Part shown: positions 28,010-36,327 of the stretch, piece after piece
Numbering within the stretch: position 1 is the stretch's first letter
Layout: each line of letters opens with the position of its first letter
NCBI GenBank assembly: GCA_030824515.1
Contig: JAVBXN010000014.1
Coordinates: 1-64,000 of the forward strand
DNA from: Pelobacter sp.
Lineage (GTDB): Bacteria > Desulfobacterota > Desulfuromonadia > Geobacterales > Pseudopelobacteraceae
Reading direction: 5' to 3'
Length of the DNA: 64,000 bases
Position numbers and translations under genes: made by a program
The notes under the pieces: generated by a model
What the model was told of the DNA's origin: nothing
The model's database searches: none
Seen by the model: the letters and a program-made list of their open reading frames with translations, nothing else

Positions 28010-29467
28010 TTACAGGTTCGCGCTCGCCAGGTGCCATTCGGTGGCCTGCTCGAAGGCGTATCCGGCGCGCAGAATGGCCTCCTCGCCGAAGGGCCGGCCG
28101 ATCAACTGCACTCCGATCGGAAGTCCGTCCGCCGAAAAACCGGCCGGCAGCGACATGGCGCAGGTTCCGGCCAGGTTGACCGGAATCGTGAAGATATCAG
28201 ACAGGTACATCTGCAGCGGGTCGTTGACCTTCTCGCCGATTTTGAAGGCCGGGGTCGGCGCGACCGGGGTCAGCATCACGTCCACATCCGCAAAAGCCTT
28301 GATGAAATCGTTCATGATCAGCGTGCGGACCTTCTGGGCCTTGACGTAATAGGCGTCGTAATACCCTGAGGAGAGGGCGTAGGTACCCAGCATGATGCGG
28401 CGCTTGACCTCGGCTCCGAAACCTTCGCTGCGGCTTTTGGTCATCATGTCGATCAACCCCTCGGCGCCGGCGCTCCTGTGGCCGAAGCGGACACCTTCGT
28501 AGCGGGCAAGGTTGGAACTGGCCTCGGCGGTGGCGATCAGATAGTAGGTCGCCACGGCATAATCGGTATGGGGCAGCGAGATATCGACGAATTCGGCGCC
28601 CAGCCGCCGATAGGTTTCGATCGCCGCATCCATGGCCTTCTGGACATCGGCGTCGAGCCCGGCAATGAAGTACTCCCTGGGCAGGCCGACCTTGAGCCCC
28701 TTGATACCGTTCGGGAGGGTCGCGACATAATCCGGCACGGCCAGATCGACGCTGGTGGAATCCTTGTGATCGTAACCGGCCAGCGCCCCCAGCATGATGG
28801 CACAGTCGGTCACATCGCGGGTCAGCGGCCCGACCTGGTCCAGGGAAGAAGCGTATGCGATCACGCCGTAACGCGAGACCCGGCCGTAGGTAGGCTTCAA
28901 ACCGACACAGCCGCAGTGGGAAGCCGGCTGGCGGATCGATCCGCCGGTGTCGGTGCCCAGCGTGGCCGTTGCCTGGCGGGCGGCGATGGCCGCCGCCGAC
29001 CCTCCCGACGAACCGCCCGGAATGCGGGTCGTGTCCCAGGGGTTGCGGCAGACGCCAAAAGCGCTGGACTCGTTGGAGGAGCCCATCGCAAACTCGTCCT
29101 GGTTCAGCTTGCCCAGCAGCACCGCGCCGCGATCACGTAGTTTTTCCCAGGAAGTGGCGCTGTAGGGAGGGATGAAATTATCAAGGATACGCGACCCGCA
29201 GGTGGTGCGGATCCCTTCGGTCAGAAATATGTCCTTCAGTGCCAGTGGAATTCCGGTCAGCACATCCATGTCACCCGCCGCGATGCGCCGGTCGGCGGCT
29301 TCGGCCCCCGCCAACGCCTGTTCCGGGGTGACCGTGATGAACGAGCCCACCTGCGGATCCACCGCCTCTATCCGCGCCAGCATGGCTTTCGTTGCCTCGA
29401 CCGAGGATAACTGCTTCGACTCCAGGGCCTGGTGCAGCCCGTGAATCGTCATATCAATAGTGTCCAT
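28010..29467 (-). CDS. gatA: Asp-tRNA(Asn)/Glu-tRNA(Gln) amidotransferase subunit A
   Basis: 485 residues. Amidase-signature catalytic triad K78, S153 and S177 is intact in the expected context ([21 protein letters not shown]). It releases ammonia from glutamine for transfer through GatB. Start chosen at MDTIDMTI because an AAGGA site lies 8 bases upstream. Middle gene of gatCAB. Confidence 0.97.
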   Translation of the reverse strand: MDTIDMTIHGLHQALESKQLSSVEATKAMLARIEAVDPQVGSFITVTPEQALAGAEAADRRIAAGDMDVLTGIPLALKDIFLTEGIRTTCGSRILDNFIPPYSATSWEKLRDRGAVLLGKLNQDEFAMGSSNESSAFGVCRNPWDTTRIPGGSSGGSAAAIAARQATATLGTDTGGSIRQPASHCGCVGLKPTYGRVSRYGVIAYASSLDQVGPLTRDVTDCAIMLGALAGYDHKDSTSVDLAVPDYVATLPNGIKGLKVGLPREYFIAGLDADVQKAMDAAIETYRRLGAEFVDISLPHTDYAVATYYLIATAEASSNLARYEGVRFGHRSAGAEGLIDMMTKSRSEGFGAEVKRRIMLGTYALSSGYYDAYYVKAQKVRTLIMNDFIKAFADVDVMLTPVAPTPAFKIGEKVNDPLQMYLSDIFTIPVNLAGTCAMSLPAGFSADGLPIGVQLIGRPFGEEAILRAGYAFEQATEWHLASANL

Positions 29468-29480
29468 GAAAAATCCTTGC

Positions 29481-29768
29481 CTATTCTATTACTTGCGGAA
29501 CGTTGAAAAACGATCCGGATCGTTGCGGGGCATTGGCGAGCGCCTTGTCAACACCGATCGGCGCGCTGACCAGATCCTCGCGGAATGCATTCTCCATCGG
29601 CACCGCATGCGATGTCGGAATTACGCCGTCGGTATCAAGCCCCTTGAGTTTTTCCACATAACCGAGAATGGCGTTCATCTGGCCGGCAAAGACTTCCTTC
29701 TCATCCGCTCCCAGTTCAAGCCGTGCCAAGCGTGCCACATATTCAACATCCGCTACCGATATGCTCAT
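29481..29768 (-). CDS. gatC: Asp-tRNA(Asn)/Glu-tRNA(Gln) amidotransferase subunit C
   Basis: 95 residues; [10 protein letters not shown] near the N-terminus and the [21 protein letters not shown] segment are typical. Small subunit that stabilises the GatA/GatB interface. First gene of gatCAB, 13 bp ahead of gatA. It is divergent from rplM across a 206-bp gap. Confidence 0.95.
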   Translation of the reverse strand: MSISVADVEYVARLARLELGADEKEVFAGQMNAILGYVEKLKGLDTDGVIPTSHAVPMENAFREDLVSAPIGVDKALANAPQRSGSFFNVPQVIE

Positions 29769-29884
29769 AGAATCAACCCCGTAAAACGATAATTAAGCGT
29801 TAATATCTAGCATGGAATCCGTTCAATTACAACACAGTGTTCATGCGGCACGGATCGCCCTAATTCTTCGTATGTTTTTTTTGC

Positions 29885-29913
29885 TTGACACACTCTGACA
29901 CTTTCAGTAAGTT
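29885..29913 (+). promoter_or_regulatory. Probable sigma-70 promoter of rplM-rpsI
   Basis: A perfect -35 box TTGACA (29885-29890) is followed after 17 bp by TAAGTT (29908-29913), a weak -10. A small dyad CCTGA-N4-TCAGG (29937-29950) lies in the leader 25 bp before the rplM start. Its role is not known. Confidence 0.55.
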
Positions 29914-29974
29914 ACACCTCTTCAAAAAAATCATGGCCTGACCTGTCAGGTTGTACACGGCGTGAGGATTCTAT

Positions 29975-30403
29975 ATGAAAACAGAAGTTGCAAAAGCTGA
30001 AAATGTAAAGCGCGATTGGTACATTGTTGATGCTCAGGATGCAGTCCTGGGACGTCTTTCGACCCAGGTGGCCTCAATCCTGCGCGGCAAGAACAAAGCC
30101 ATCTACACCCCCAGCGTTGACACCGGCGATTTCGTCATCGTGGTAAACGCGGAGAAGATCGCACTGACCGGACGCAAACTGGCCGACAAGATCTATTACA
30201 GCCACTCGGGTTACGTAGGCGGCCTGAAGGAAATCACGGCCGGCGAACTGCTCGTCAAGAAGCCTGAAGACCTGATCAAGAAGGCTGTCAAGGGAATGCT
30301 TCCCAAGAATAAACTCGCACGGGCAATGCTCAGCAAGCTGAAGATTTATGCGGGACCCAACCATCCCCATGAAGCTCAGCAGCCCAAGAATCTGGTACTT
30401 TAA
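29975..30403 (+). CDS. rplM: 50S ribosomal protein L13 (uL13)
   Basis: 142 residues, standard length. Landmarks [51 protein letters not shown] and the C-terminal [13 protein letters not shown]. Usual pairing with rpsI downstream (20 bp), and the upstream promoter serves both. Confidence 0.98.
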   Translation: MKTEVAKAENVKRDWYIVDAQDAVLGRLSTQVASILRGKNKAIYTPSVDTGDFVIVVNAEKIALTGRKLADKIYYSHSGYVGGLKEITAGELLVKKPEDLIKKAVKGMLPKNKLARAMLSKLKIYAGPNHPHEAQQPKNLVL

Positions 30404-30423
30404 TACTCCAAGGAGAAAACGAT

Positions 30424-30816
30424 ATGGCAGCAGTCAGCTATTATGGAACAGGCAAGCGCAAGAGTTCAATCGCTCGTGTATGGCTCAAGCCTGGTGTAGG
30501 CACATTCACCGTCAACAACAAGACCCTGGATGAGTACTTTGGCCGTGAAACATCCAAGATGGTTGTTCGCCAGCCGTTTGAACTGGTCGAGAAAGTCGGC
30601 ATCTTCGATGTTTACGTAACTGTTTCCGGCGGTGGCGACACCGGCCAGGCAGGCGCGATCAAGCACGGCATCACCAAGGCCCTGCTGCTGCATGAGCCCG
30701 AACTGCGCGGCGTACTCAAGAAAGCCGGCTTCATCACCCGTGATTCACGCGTGAAAGAGCGCAAGAAGTACGGCAGAAAAGCAGCTCGCGCAAGATTCCA
30801 GTTCTCCAAGCGTTAA
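30424..30816 (+). CDS. rpsI: 30S ribosomal protein S9 (uS9)
   Basis: 130 residues. N-terminal [19 protein letters not shown], central [19 protein letters not shown], and the conserved basic C-terminus [17 protein letters not shown]. Second gene of the rplM-rpsI operon; ribosome site AAGGAG upstream. Confidence 0.98.
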   Translation: MAAVSYYGTGKRKSSIARVWLKPGVGTFTVNNKTLDEYFGRETSKMVVRQPFELVEKVGIFDVYVTVSGGGDTGQAGAIKHGITKALLLHEPELRGVLKKAGFITRDSRVKERKKYGRKAARARFQFSKR

Positions 30817-30843
30817 TAGCCTGGTCACACATACTGGTTTGTC

Positions 30844-30879
30844 AGATGGGGAAATCCGCAAGGGTTTCCCCATCTTTTT
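30844..30879 (+). terminator. Rho-independent terminator of rplM-rpsI
   Basis: An 11-bp perfect stem (30844-30854 with 30865-30875), a 10-nt loop and a T-run. The arsenate-island ferredoxin gene ends only 2 bp further on from the opposite strand. Confidence 0.9.
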
Positions 30880-30881
30880 GA

Positions 30882-31826
30882 CTAAAATTCGATATGTGAT
30901 GAATTATTCCGGCTGATCCGCAAAGCTTGATCCAGGCAAAATTCCACGCAAAGCGCACAACCGGTACAACGCAGTTGATCAAATACCGGCGTCTCTTCTG
31001 ATGATGCACCGTGCAATGCTCCAGTGGGACATATTGCGACACACCCTTGGCATTTGGTGCAGGTGTTTTCAAAGGATACGCAACTACAGTAATGTTTCTG
31101 AACCTGAATTTCCAGCTCCTGGCTCAGTTTGCTCCTGATACTGTTTAGTAATTCTCTCCTGAATGGCAATCGTTTTTCTGCATATGCGATGCATGGTTCA
31201 GCCTGTTCATTGCTGCTGGAAAGCACGACCGCAGCACTCTTGAAAAGCGCGCTGCCAAATGACTTGAAAAAGTTCCGGCGGTCTACGGACTCATCCCGGT
31301 AATGGATATCCCGCACTGATTCCGCAAGGTCGATACGGCAGGCGCCGCGATCCAGCCCTGCCGCTGAAACAGCCTCCAGTCGCGATTTAAGTCCGGAAAT
31401 GCCGTGGCTGTTGGGGCAGTCGCCACAAACCGACAGGTTGAGGGTCAAGTTCCCTGCCAGCGTATGGATTAACGCCAGCAGATGTTCTTGCGAGAGTCCT
31501 CCCAGACAGGCCAGACTTGCATTGGAGGACTCTTTCGTACGGATGCAGCCCAAAACCGGCTCCGGCACTCGGGACAATTGCGTCATGCAGGCGGCAAAGT
31601 CGCTGTTATGTTCCAATGCCCCAACCGGGCAGACAGCCGTGCAGAGCAGGCAGCCCCGGCACCGTTCAGGATCTATGGCGAGGCCGCCGTCAAGTGTAAC
31701 CGCTCCGTGCGGGCAGATGTCGAGACAGCGACTGCAATCGCTTTCACTGAAGCGCATCCGCTTGCAGCGGGAAGATTCGATGCGCAGGTCATCCCTGGCG
31801 CCAATGCTAGTTCTGCGGTCAGGCAT
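30882..31826 (-). CDS. Polyferredoxin with four Fe-S sites and internal twin-Arg motif
   Basis: 314 residues. Two N-terminal [4Fe-4S] motifs (CSRCLDIC around 31-38, CRGCLLCTAVC 56-66), a middle Cys-containing region (CGDCPNSHG), and two C-terminal [4Fe-4S] motifs (CTKCQGCVAIC, CTGCALCVEFC). A twin-arginine-like stretch RRNFFKSFGSALF sits at residues ~183-195, in the middle of the chain, where it cannot be a cleaved signal in the usual sense. Its start overlaps the chaperone stop by 8 bases, so it belongs to the arr operon and probably moves electrons or helps assemble Fe-S clusters for Arr. No exact family name is recognised. Confidence 0.8.
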   Translation of the reverse strand: MPDRRTSIGARDDLRIESSRCKRMRFSESDCSRCLDICPHGAVTLDGGLAIDPERCRGCLLCTAVCPVGALEHNSDFAACMTQLSRVPEPVLGCIRTKESSNASLACLGGLSQEHLLALIHTLAGNLTLNLSVCGDCPNSHGISGLKSRLEAVSAAGLDRGACRIDLAESVRDIHYRDESVDRRNFFKSFGSALFKSAAVVLSSSNEQAEPCIAYAEKRLPFRRELLNSIRSKLSQELEIQVQKHYCSCVSFENTCTKCQGCVAICPTGALHGASSEETPVFDQLRCTGCALCVEFCLDQALRISRNNSSHIEF

Positions 31827-32457
31827 TGTTCTTGCGCTTCAAGGCTGCGTAATCCGCGCTGATGAAAGCTGCGGTACAGCGGGCTAGCGCCTGATAGAAC
31901 GGGGATTCACCGTCATCGATGATGGCGGCGGTAAACGGCTCCAGCCATGGCATCAGGAACTTTTCAAGGAACTCTCCTTGCAAACCGGCATATTTCTCCG
32001 CTTCACACACATCCCCGGCGGTTTTGGCTTCACGTTGCCTGAACGCTAGAAACGACATGAACTCAAGTTCTACTGCAAAGTGGTCCGGCAGTTCGTGAAA
32101 GTCATCAGCCAGCTGCAGACCACAGGAGTGGTAAAAGGCTGCGACCCGGGCAGTGGAATCTCCCATGACGGTTTTGGTGTCGTCGAGATAGATCGAGCCA
32201 TAGGGAGGGGCAACCAGCTGAAAGGGGCCGATGAACAGCCTGGCATGTTCCACCGCCAGACTTTCAGGGTCTGCGCCAATGACCTGCTCCGCATCGCGCG
32301 CATGTCGCGCGGCATCCGGAGCACTCTGTTCAAGAAGCCCGGCAAGAGAGGCCCAGCAGTTTTCAGTCAAAAATTCCACGGTTGGCGGATAGAAACTGGC
32401 CGACAGCAGGCGGTAGATATCTTCACGAAGTGTTGCGAGATTTGGAGAGTCTTTCAC
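31819..32457 (-). CDS. arrD: TorD-family chaperone for the arsenate reductase
   Basis: About 212 residues from a GTG start at 32457. An AAGGA site lies 8 bases upstream of that GTG. A longer frame to 32535 exists but would be translated through a hairpin and shows no ribosome site, so I prefer the GTG. TorD/DmsD landmarks: YRLLSASFYPPT, EHARLFIGP, PPYGSIYLD, DHFAVELEFMSFLA, FLMPWLEPF. Such chaperones bind the Tat signal of molybdoenzymes until the cofactor is inserted. Position directly after arrB supports ArrA as client. Confidence 0.85.
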   Translation of the reverse strand: MKDSPNLATLREDIYRLLSASFYPPTVEFLTENCWASLAGLLEQSAPDAARHARDAEQVIGADPESLAVEHARLFIGPFQLVAPPYGSIYLDDTKTVMGDSTARVAAFYHSCGLQLADDFHELPDHFAVELEFMSFLAFRQREAKTAGDVCEAEKYAGLQGEFLEKFLMPWLEPFTAAIIDDGESPFYQALARCTAAFISADYAALKRKNNA

Positions 32458-32477
32458 TGTACGTGTCCTTATGAAAG

Positions 32478-32503
32478 CGGGATGGGACCTGCGCCCCATC
32501 CCG
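32478..32503 (-). promoter_or_regulatory. Hairpin between arrB and the chaperone gene
   Basis: A perfect 9-bp stem, CGGGATGGG (32478-32486) with CCCATCCCG (32495-32503), 8-nt loop, no T-run. It lies in the 77-bp space after the arrB stop and before the preferred chaperone start. It may stabilise the upstream arrAB part of the mRNA or attenuate downstream expression. Confidence 0.6.
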
Positions 32504-32534
32504 GCAATGTAAATCAACAGCCAACGGTGCGCCA

Positions 32535-33305
32535 TCAGACCTTGTTACTACCCTTGAAAGCACGAATGTAAGCCACGTTCGGCCGGGTTTTCTTCTCTTG
32601 CTTGAGGCGCATCGGCTTGTATTTCTTCAGCTGTTTGGCCGGTTCACTGGAAGCGTCGTTCAGATCACCGAAAATACGGGCCTTGGCCGGGCAGGCCACC
32701 ACACAGTTGGGCTGCTCGCCTTTGGCTACACGATGTGCGCAGAAGATACACTTTTCAACCACGCCCTGCTTGCGGATGCTTTCATAGTCAGGATGGTTGT
32801 ATTTATGCTGGTTGGGGATAACACCTCCCGCCATTTTAGCTGTCTCAGCGCCGGAAGCGCTGCAGCCCTTGATCAGCTCGCTGGTATCGCGCGAAGCGGC
32901 ATGGGGGGCTTCTTTGCCGATATTGGCGCTGATAACCGAATAAGCGGCCTTTTCCTTGGCCACGTCCGTGGCGCTGTAGGGGCAGGCTTTCTGGCAGCGC
33001 CGGCAGCCGATGCAGCGTTCATCGTTATGCATGGTGATGCCGTCGGCGGTTTTGAACATGGCCTTGGGCTGAACCGGGCAGGCTTTGACGCAGGGCGCAT
33101 CGCTGCAGTGGTTGCAGAGCACCGGGATCGCGGTGAAAGCCAGCTTGGGGAATTTCCCCTCTTCCTTGTAGATGAAATCGGCCCAGTTAAAGGTCTGGCC
33201 GTTGGCACGTGCCTGGGTATTGTTTTCGGTTTTGCAGGCCAGGGCGCAGGCGCCACAGCCGACACATTTCTGAAGGTCGATGACCATTCCGTATTGTTTA
33301 GACAT
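32535..33305 (-). CDS. arrB: Respiratory arsenate reductase iron-sulfur subunit ArrB
   Basis: 256 residues. Four [4Fe-4S] binding groups in the DmsB/PsrB pattern: CVGCGACALAC, CNHCSDAPCVKAC, CIGCRRCQKACPY and CIFCAHR...CVVAC. No signal peptide; the partner ArrA carries the Tat signal and exports both. It passes electrons from the periplasmic cytochrome pool to the molybdopterin subunit. 20 bp after arrA. Confidence 0.93.
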   Translation of the reverse strand: MSKQYGMVIDLQKCVGCGACALACKTENNTQARANGQTFNWADFIYKEEGKFPKLAFTAIPVLCNHCSDAPCVKACPVQPKAMFKTADGITMHNDERCIGCRRCQKACPYSATDVAKEKAAYSVISANIGKEAPHAASRDTSELIKGCSASGAETAKMAGGVIPNQHKYNHPDYESIRKQGVVEKCIFCAHRVAKGEQPNCVVACPAKARIFGDLNDASSEPAKQLKKYKPMRLKQEKKTRPNVAYIRAFKGSNKV

Positions 33306-33325
33306 AGTATAGTTTCCCCCCTTTC

Positions 33326-35932
33326 CTAGACTTTCTCGATTTTGACGCCGGTAAATCCGCCGTTGCGAGCAGTAGAACCACTCAGGCGATCATAATCATC
33401 AACCAGCAGTTCATTGTTGTTGCCGCCGCGCGGCTGAGCCTTGGCATAATCCTTGGCCGCGACACGGCCATAGGCCCAATGTCCCTGTCCATAACACTTG
33501 GCAATCGTGCCGGGACGGACACCTTCCCACAGCTTGGCCTTGGTGACAATGGAACCGGTGGTCGATGTCAGGCGCACCGTATCGCCGGTTTTGATGCCGA
33601 GCTTTTTGCCGTCAAGCGGATTGAGTTTGACCACGTCATCCCAACTATCATCACCCACGTCAACTTTTTTGAACTCCTGATACCAGACCGTGTTCTGGCT
33701 ACGCCCTTCGCGGTTCAAACGGGATTTATAGTCGATGAAGGTGAACGGATATTCCTTGTCACTGCCGTGACGTTTGGGTGATTCGTAGTGCGGCACGAAG
33801 GCCAGATCGCCCTGAGCCTCGTATTCGCTGGCTTTCAGGATTTCGTCAGGAGTGGTCTTGAGTTTTGCCGCAAGCAGACCGAGGGTTTTCTTCAGGGTTT
33901 CGCTATAGAATTCAAACTTGCCGGTTACAGTTTTGAACTTGCCTTCAAACTTGCCGGTTGTCGGGTCGACTTTGCCCCAGTTTTTTTTGTATTTGTACGT
34001 TTCCGAGTTATAGATCCCTTTTTTCTTGAATTCTGCCCAGCCGGCGAGCTGGTCACCCTTCATCTTCTCCTTGCCGTTCCAGACTTTCTGGCTGGAAATC
34101 CTGGCGGCAATTTCGCAGAATTCAGCGGCATTAGCCGGCTTTTTCCTGGTTTCAGGATCTTCGAATGAAGCGTAGTAGTCATAAAGATTGGCAAAGCCCT
34201 TTGCCTTCAGCTTTTCTGCCAATAGCCACATGACTTCCGTTTCTTCGGCTTTTACGTTCCAGAGCGGTTTGGCAACCTCTTGCTGGATGGACATATGACC
34301 ATGCAGGTTGGCCATGTTGGTGATGACAGTTAGTTTTTCCGTGGGGGCAAAGGTGGCCGGTAGAACCACGTCGGCAAACTGGGTCATTTCCGAGGCGTTG
34401 GTGACCATATGCACAAAAAATGGCACTTGAGACAACGCTTTGTCCCAACGCTGGGCTCCTGTGGCAGAGAAATTGAAGTTGCTCCAGGAGCTGATGAACA
34501 CCTTGACAGCATCGGGATGCTTGAGCATGCCGTTGGCGACATTATTAGTGACAACACCGGCCTTGGCGCTTTCTGTAACCTTGCCTTCCTTGTCTTTCTT
34601 GGAATCAAAGCCCCCCATGATGGCAGGCATATCCTTGGAACCGCGGCCATCAAGCTTTTTCCCCTTGCTCGATTTTTTGGCAAGTTCATCGACGAATTTG
34701 TCGGTAATTTCCGGAAATTTCTCGACCGGTGCACTGGAACTCTGGAAAACCCCGCCCTCGGTTTCGATGGAACCTAGAATACCGTTCAACACATACACTG
34801 CCATGGAAGCGTAGGTGCCACGCGGGGTCATGCCTACGCCAGGTCCCATCCAAACGGCACAAGCGCTTCCGGCCTTGCCCATGGCACGGGCCACGCGGAT
34901 GATCTGCTCGGCGGGAATCAATGTCTTTTTTGCGGCCCAGGCCGGAGTTTTGTCTTTGAGTTCAAGATTCCAGTATTTGACGATGCCGTGGGTCTGCTTC
35001 TCCACAAAGGCCGCCTCATCAATCGTGGCGCCGGTTTTGAAGAGGTTTTTCCCTTCTTTGAAATCACCGACAAAATCCTTGCTCCAGAATCCTTCGGTCA
35101 ACAGCACATGACCGATGGCTGCGGCCAGGGCGCCGTCCTCGCCCGGCTTGATCGGCAGCCATTCATTGGCTTTGGCGACCGAGGCGCTCATGCGCGGATC
35201 TACGGCGATAACCGTGCCGCGGTCGAGGATATCACCGAACTTGGCGATGGCGTTGGGCACCTGGCGATTGGATGAGAGCGGGTCACAGCCCCACACCACC
35301 AGGCACTTGGTCTTGGCCAGGTCATAGTCGCGATAGCCGAAGAAGCCCTGGGTGTAGCCGGGCCCCATTTTTTCTGCTTCGGCACAAATGGCGCTGTGCG
35401 AAAAGTAGTTGGGGGTGCCGTAAATCTTGGGCAATGTGCCGTAAAGTAATTCCGTTGCCGTGGAAGAGTAGCGGCCACGCATGTATACCAGTTTTTCCGG
35501 AGTTCCGGCGGTTCGCAGTTCGATCATTTTGTTCGCAACAGTATCCAGTGCTTCATCCCAGGAGATGGGTACGAATTTGGGATCGATGCCGCGTCCCTTG
35601 GCTGGATTAGTCCGTTTCATCGGCACTTTTATCCGGTCTGCATCATAAGTCTGTTGAATCATCAGGTGGCCGCGCGGGCAGACAAAACCGCCGTTGGCCT
35701 TGGAAAGCTGGTTGCCGCGCACCTTTACGATGCGTCCCTCCTGCACCAGAAACTCCACCGGGCACCAGGCGGTGCAACCTTGGCAGGTGGAGGGAATCCA
35801 TTCACTTTTTGGCGCGTCACCTGACATCGGCGAATGATTTGCGGCAAAAGCATTCAGCTTAGGCAACCCAACTGCCGCCACGGCGCCTGCCGCAGCGGTA
35901 ATTTTGAGAAAATCTCGACGTTTGATTTCCAT
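33326..35932 (-). CDS. arrA: Respiratory arsenate reductase catalytic subunit ArrA
   Basis: 868 residues. Tat signal RRDFLKITAAAGAVAAV; [4Fe-4S] site CQGCTAWCPVEF...CPRGH; DMSO-reductase-family molybdopterin domains throughout. The segment RGRYSSTATELLYG and the following FSHSAICAEAEKMGPG are typical of ArrA and distinguish it from polysulfide/thiosulfate reductases and from arsenite oxidase ArxA. It reduces As(V) to As(III) in the periplasm as a terminal electron acceptor. Context with arrB, a TorD-like chaperone, arsR, arsC and acr3 supports this. Arx-type oxidation is the alternative but is less consistent with the sequence. Confidence 0.93.
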   Translation of the reverse strand: MEIKRRDFLKITAAAGAVAAVGLPKLNAFAANHSPMSGDAPKSEWIPSTCQGCTAWCPVEFLVQEGRIVKVRGNQLSKANGGFVCPRGHLMIQQTYDADRIKVPMKRTNPAKGRGIDPKFVPISWDEALDTVANKMIELRTAGTPEKLVYMRGRYSSTATELLYGTLPKIYGTPNYFSHSAICAEAEKMGPGYTQGFFGYRDYDLAKTKCLVVWGCDPLSSNRQVPNAIAKFGDILDRGTVIAVDPRMSASVAKANEWLPIKPGEDGALAAAIGHVLLTEGFWSKDFVGDFKEGKNLFKTGATIDEAAFVEKQTHGIVKYWNLELKDKTPAWAAKKTLIPAEQIIRVARAMGKAGSACAVWMGPGVGMTPRGTYASMAVYVLNGILGSIETEGGVFQSSSAPVEKFPEITDKFVDELAKKSSKGKKLDGRGSKDMPAIMGGFDSKKDKEGKVTESAKAGVVTNNVANGMLKHPDAVKVFISSWSNFNFSATGAQRWDKALSQVPFFVHMVTNASEMTQFADVVLPATFAPTEKLTVITNMANLHGHMSIQQEVAKPLWNVKAEETEVMWLLAEKLKAKGFANLYDYYASFEDPETRKKPANAAEFCEIAARISSQKVWNGKEKMKGDQLAGWAEFKKKGIYNSETYKYKKNWGKVDPTTGKFEGKFKTVTGKFEFYSETLKKTLGLLAAKLKTTPDEILKASEYEAQGDLAFVPHYESPKRHGSDKEYPFTFIDYKSRLNREGRSQNTVWYQEFKKVDVGDDSWDDVVKLNPLDGKKLGIKTGDTVRLTSTTGSIVTKAKLWEGVRPGTIAKCYGQGHWAYGRVAAKDYAKAQPRGGNNNELLVDDYDRLSGSTARNGGFTGVKIEKV

Positions 35933-35943
35933 TTATGTTCCTC

Positions 35944-36252
35944 CTATTTTTTATGACACTTGGCGCAATCGCCTTTTACCGAAAACGCTTTCTTGCCGTT
36001 GTGGCAAGCACCGCAGGATTTACCCTTTTGCATCTGCTTCATGGTGACGGTATTGTGCTGTCCCTTGCCAAGATACAGTTTGTCGTGGCACTGGGTGCAG
36101 GCCAGAGCCATTCCGTTCACATGGGTGTCGTGACTGAATACGACATCGCCCCCCTTGTTCTTCAGGGTAATGTCGCCGCCTCCGGCGGTTGCCAGGGCAC
36201 TTCCGAATCCGGCCAATACGATACAGGCTGTTATTGCTGCAATTCTTTTCAT
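35944..36252 (-). CDS. Triheme cytochrome c7-type periplasmic protein
   Basis: 102 residues with a signal peptide (cleavage after ALA). Three CxxCH motifs (CTQCH, CGACH, CAKCH) and extra His residues (FSHDTHVNG, QHNT) as distal ligands. The layout DITLKNKGGDVVFSHDTH then GKSCGACHNGKKAF is that of c7-type triheme proteins. It lies 11 bp before arrA in the same operon. Since no membrane quinol subunit ArrC is present, this protein is a good candidate for delivering electrons to ArrB/ArrA. Confidence 0.9.
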   Translation of the reverse strand: MKRIAAITACIVLAGFGSALATAGGGDITLKNKGGDVVFSHDTHVNGMALACTQCHDKLYLGKGQHNTVTMKQMQKGKSCGACHNGKKAFSVKGDCAKCHKK

Positions 36253-36293
36253 TCGTCTGATCCTCCCTTCAAGATTTTATCCGCACAATGAAA

Positions 36294-36315
36294 TGTTACC
36301 CGCAGGTAACATACC
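36294..36315 (-). promoter_or_regulatory. Palindrome and possible weak sigma-54 promoter upstream of cytochrome-arrAB
   Basis: TGTTACC-cgca-GGTAACA (36294-36311) is a perfect 7-bp inverted repeat. On minus, GG at 36315-36314 and GC at 36303-36302 have the exact 10-bp spacing of a -24/-12 element, but flanking bases match the consensus poorly. Nearby, minus-strand GCGGATA (about 36282-36276) matches one half of the ArsR operator. The 75-bp gap is the only room for a dedicated arr promoter. Confidence 0.35.
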
Positions 36316-36327
36316 GGTGATTTGACT

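Noticed and set aside
27172..28179. 335-codon plus frame over gatB
   Set aside because: Shadow of gatB; high GC third positions keep it open.
33326..35932. ArxA-type arsenite oxidase or thiosulfate/polysulfide reductase instead of ArrA
   Set aside because: The RGRYSST and HSAICAEAEKMG segments, and the neighbours arrB, TorD-like chaperone and arsR/arsC/acr3, fit ArrA better.
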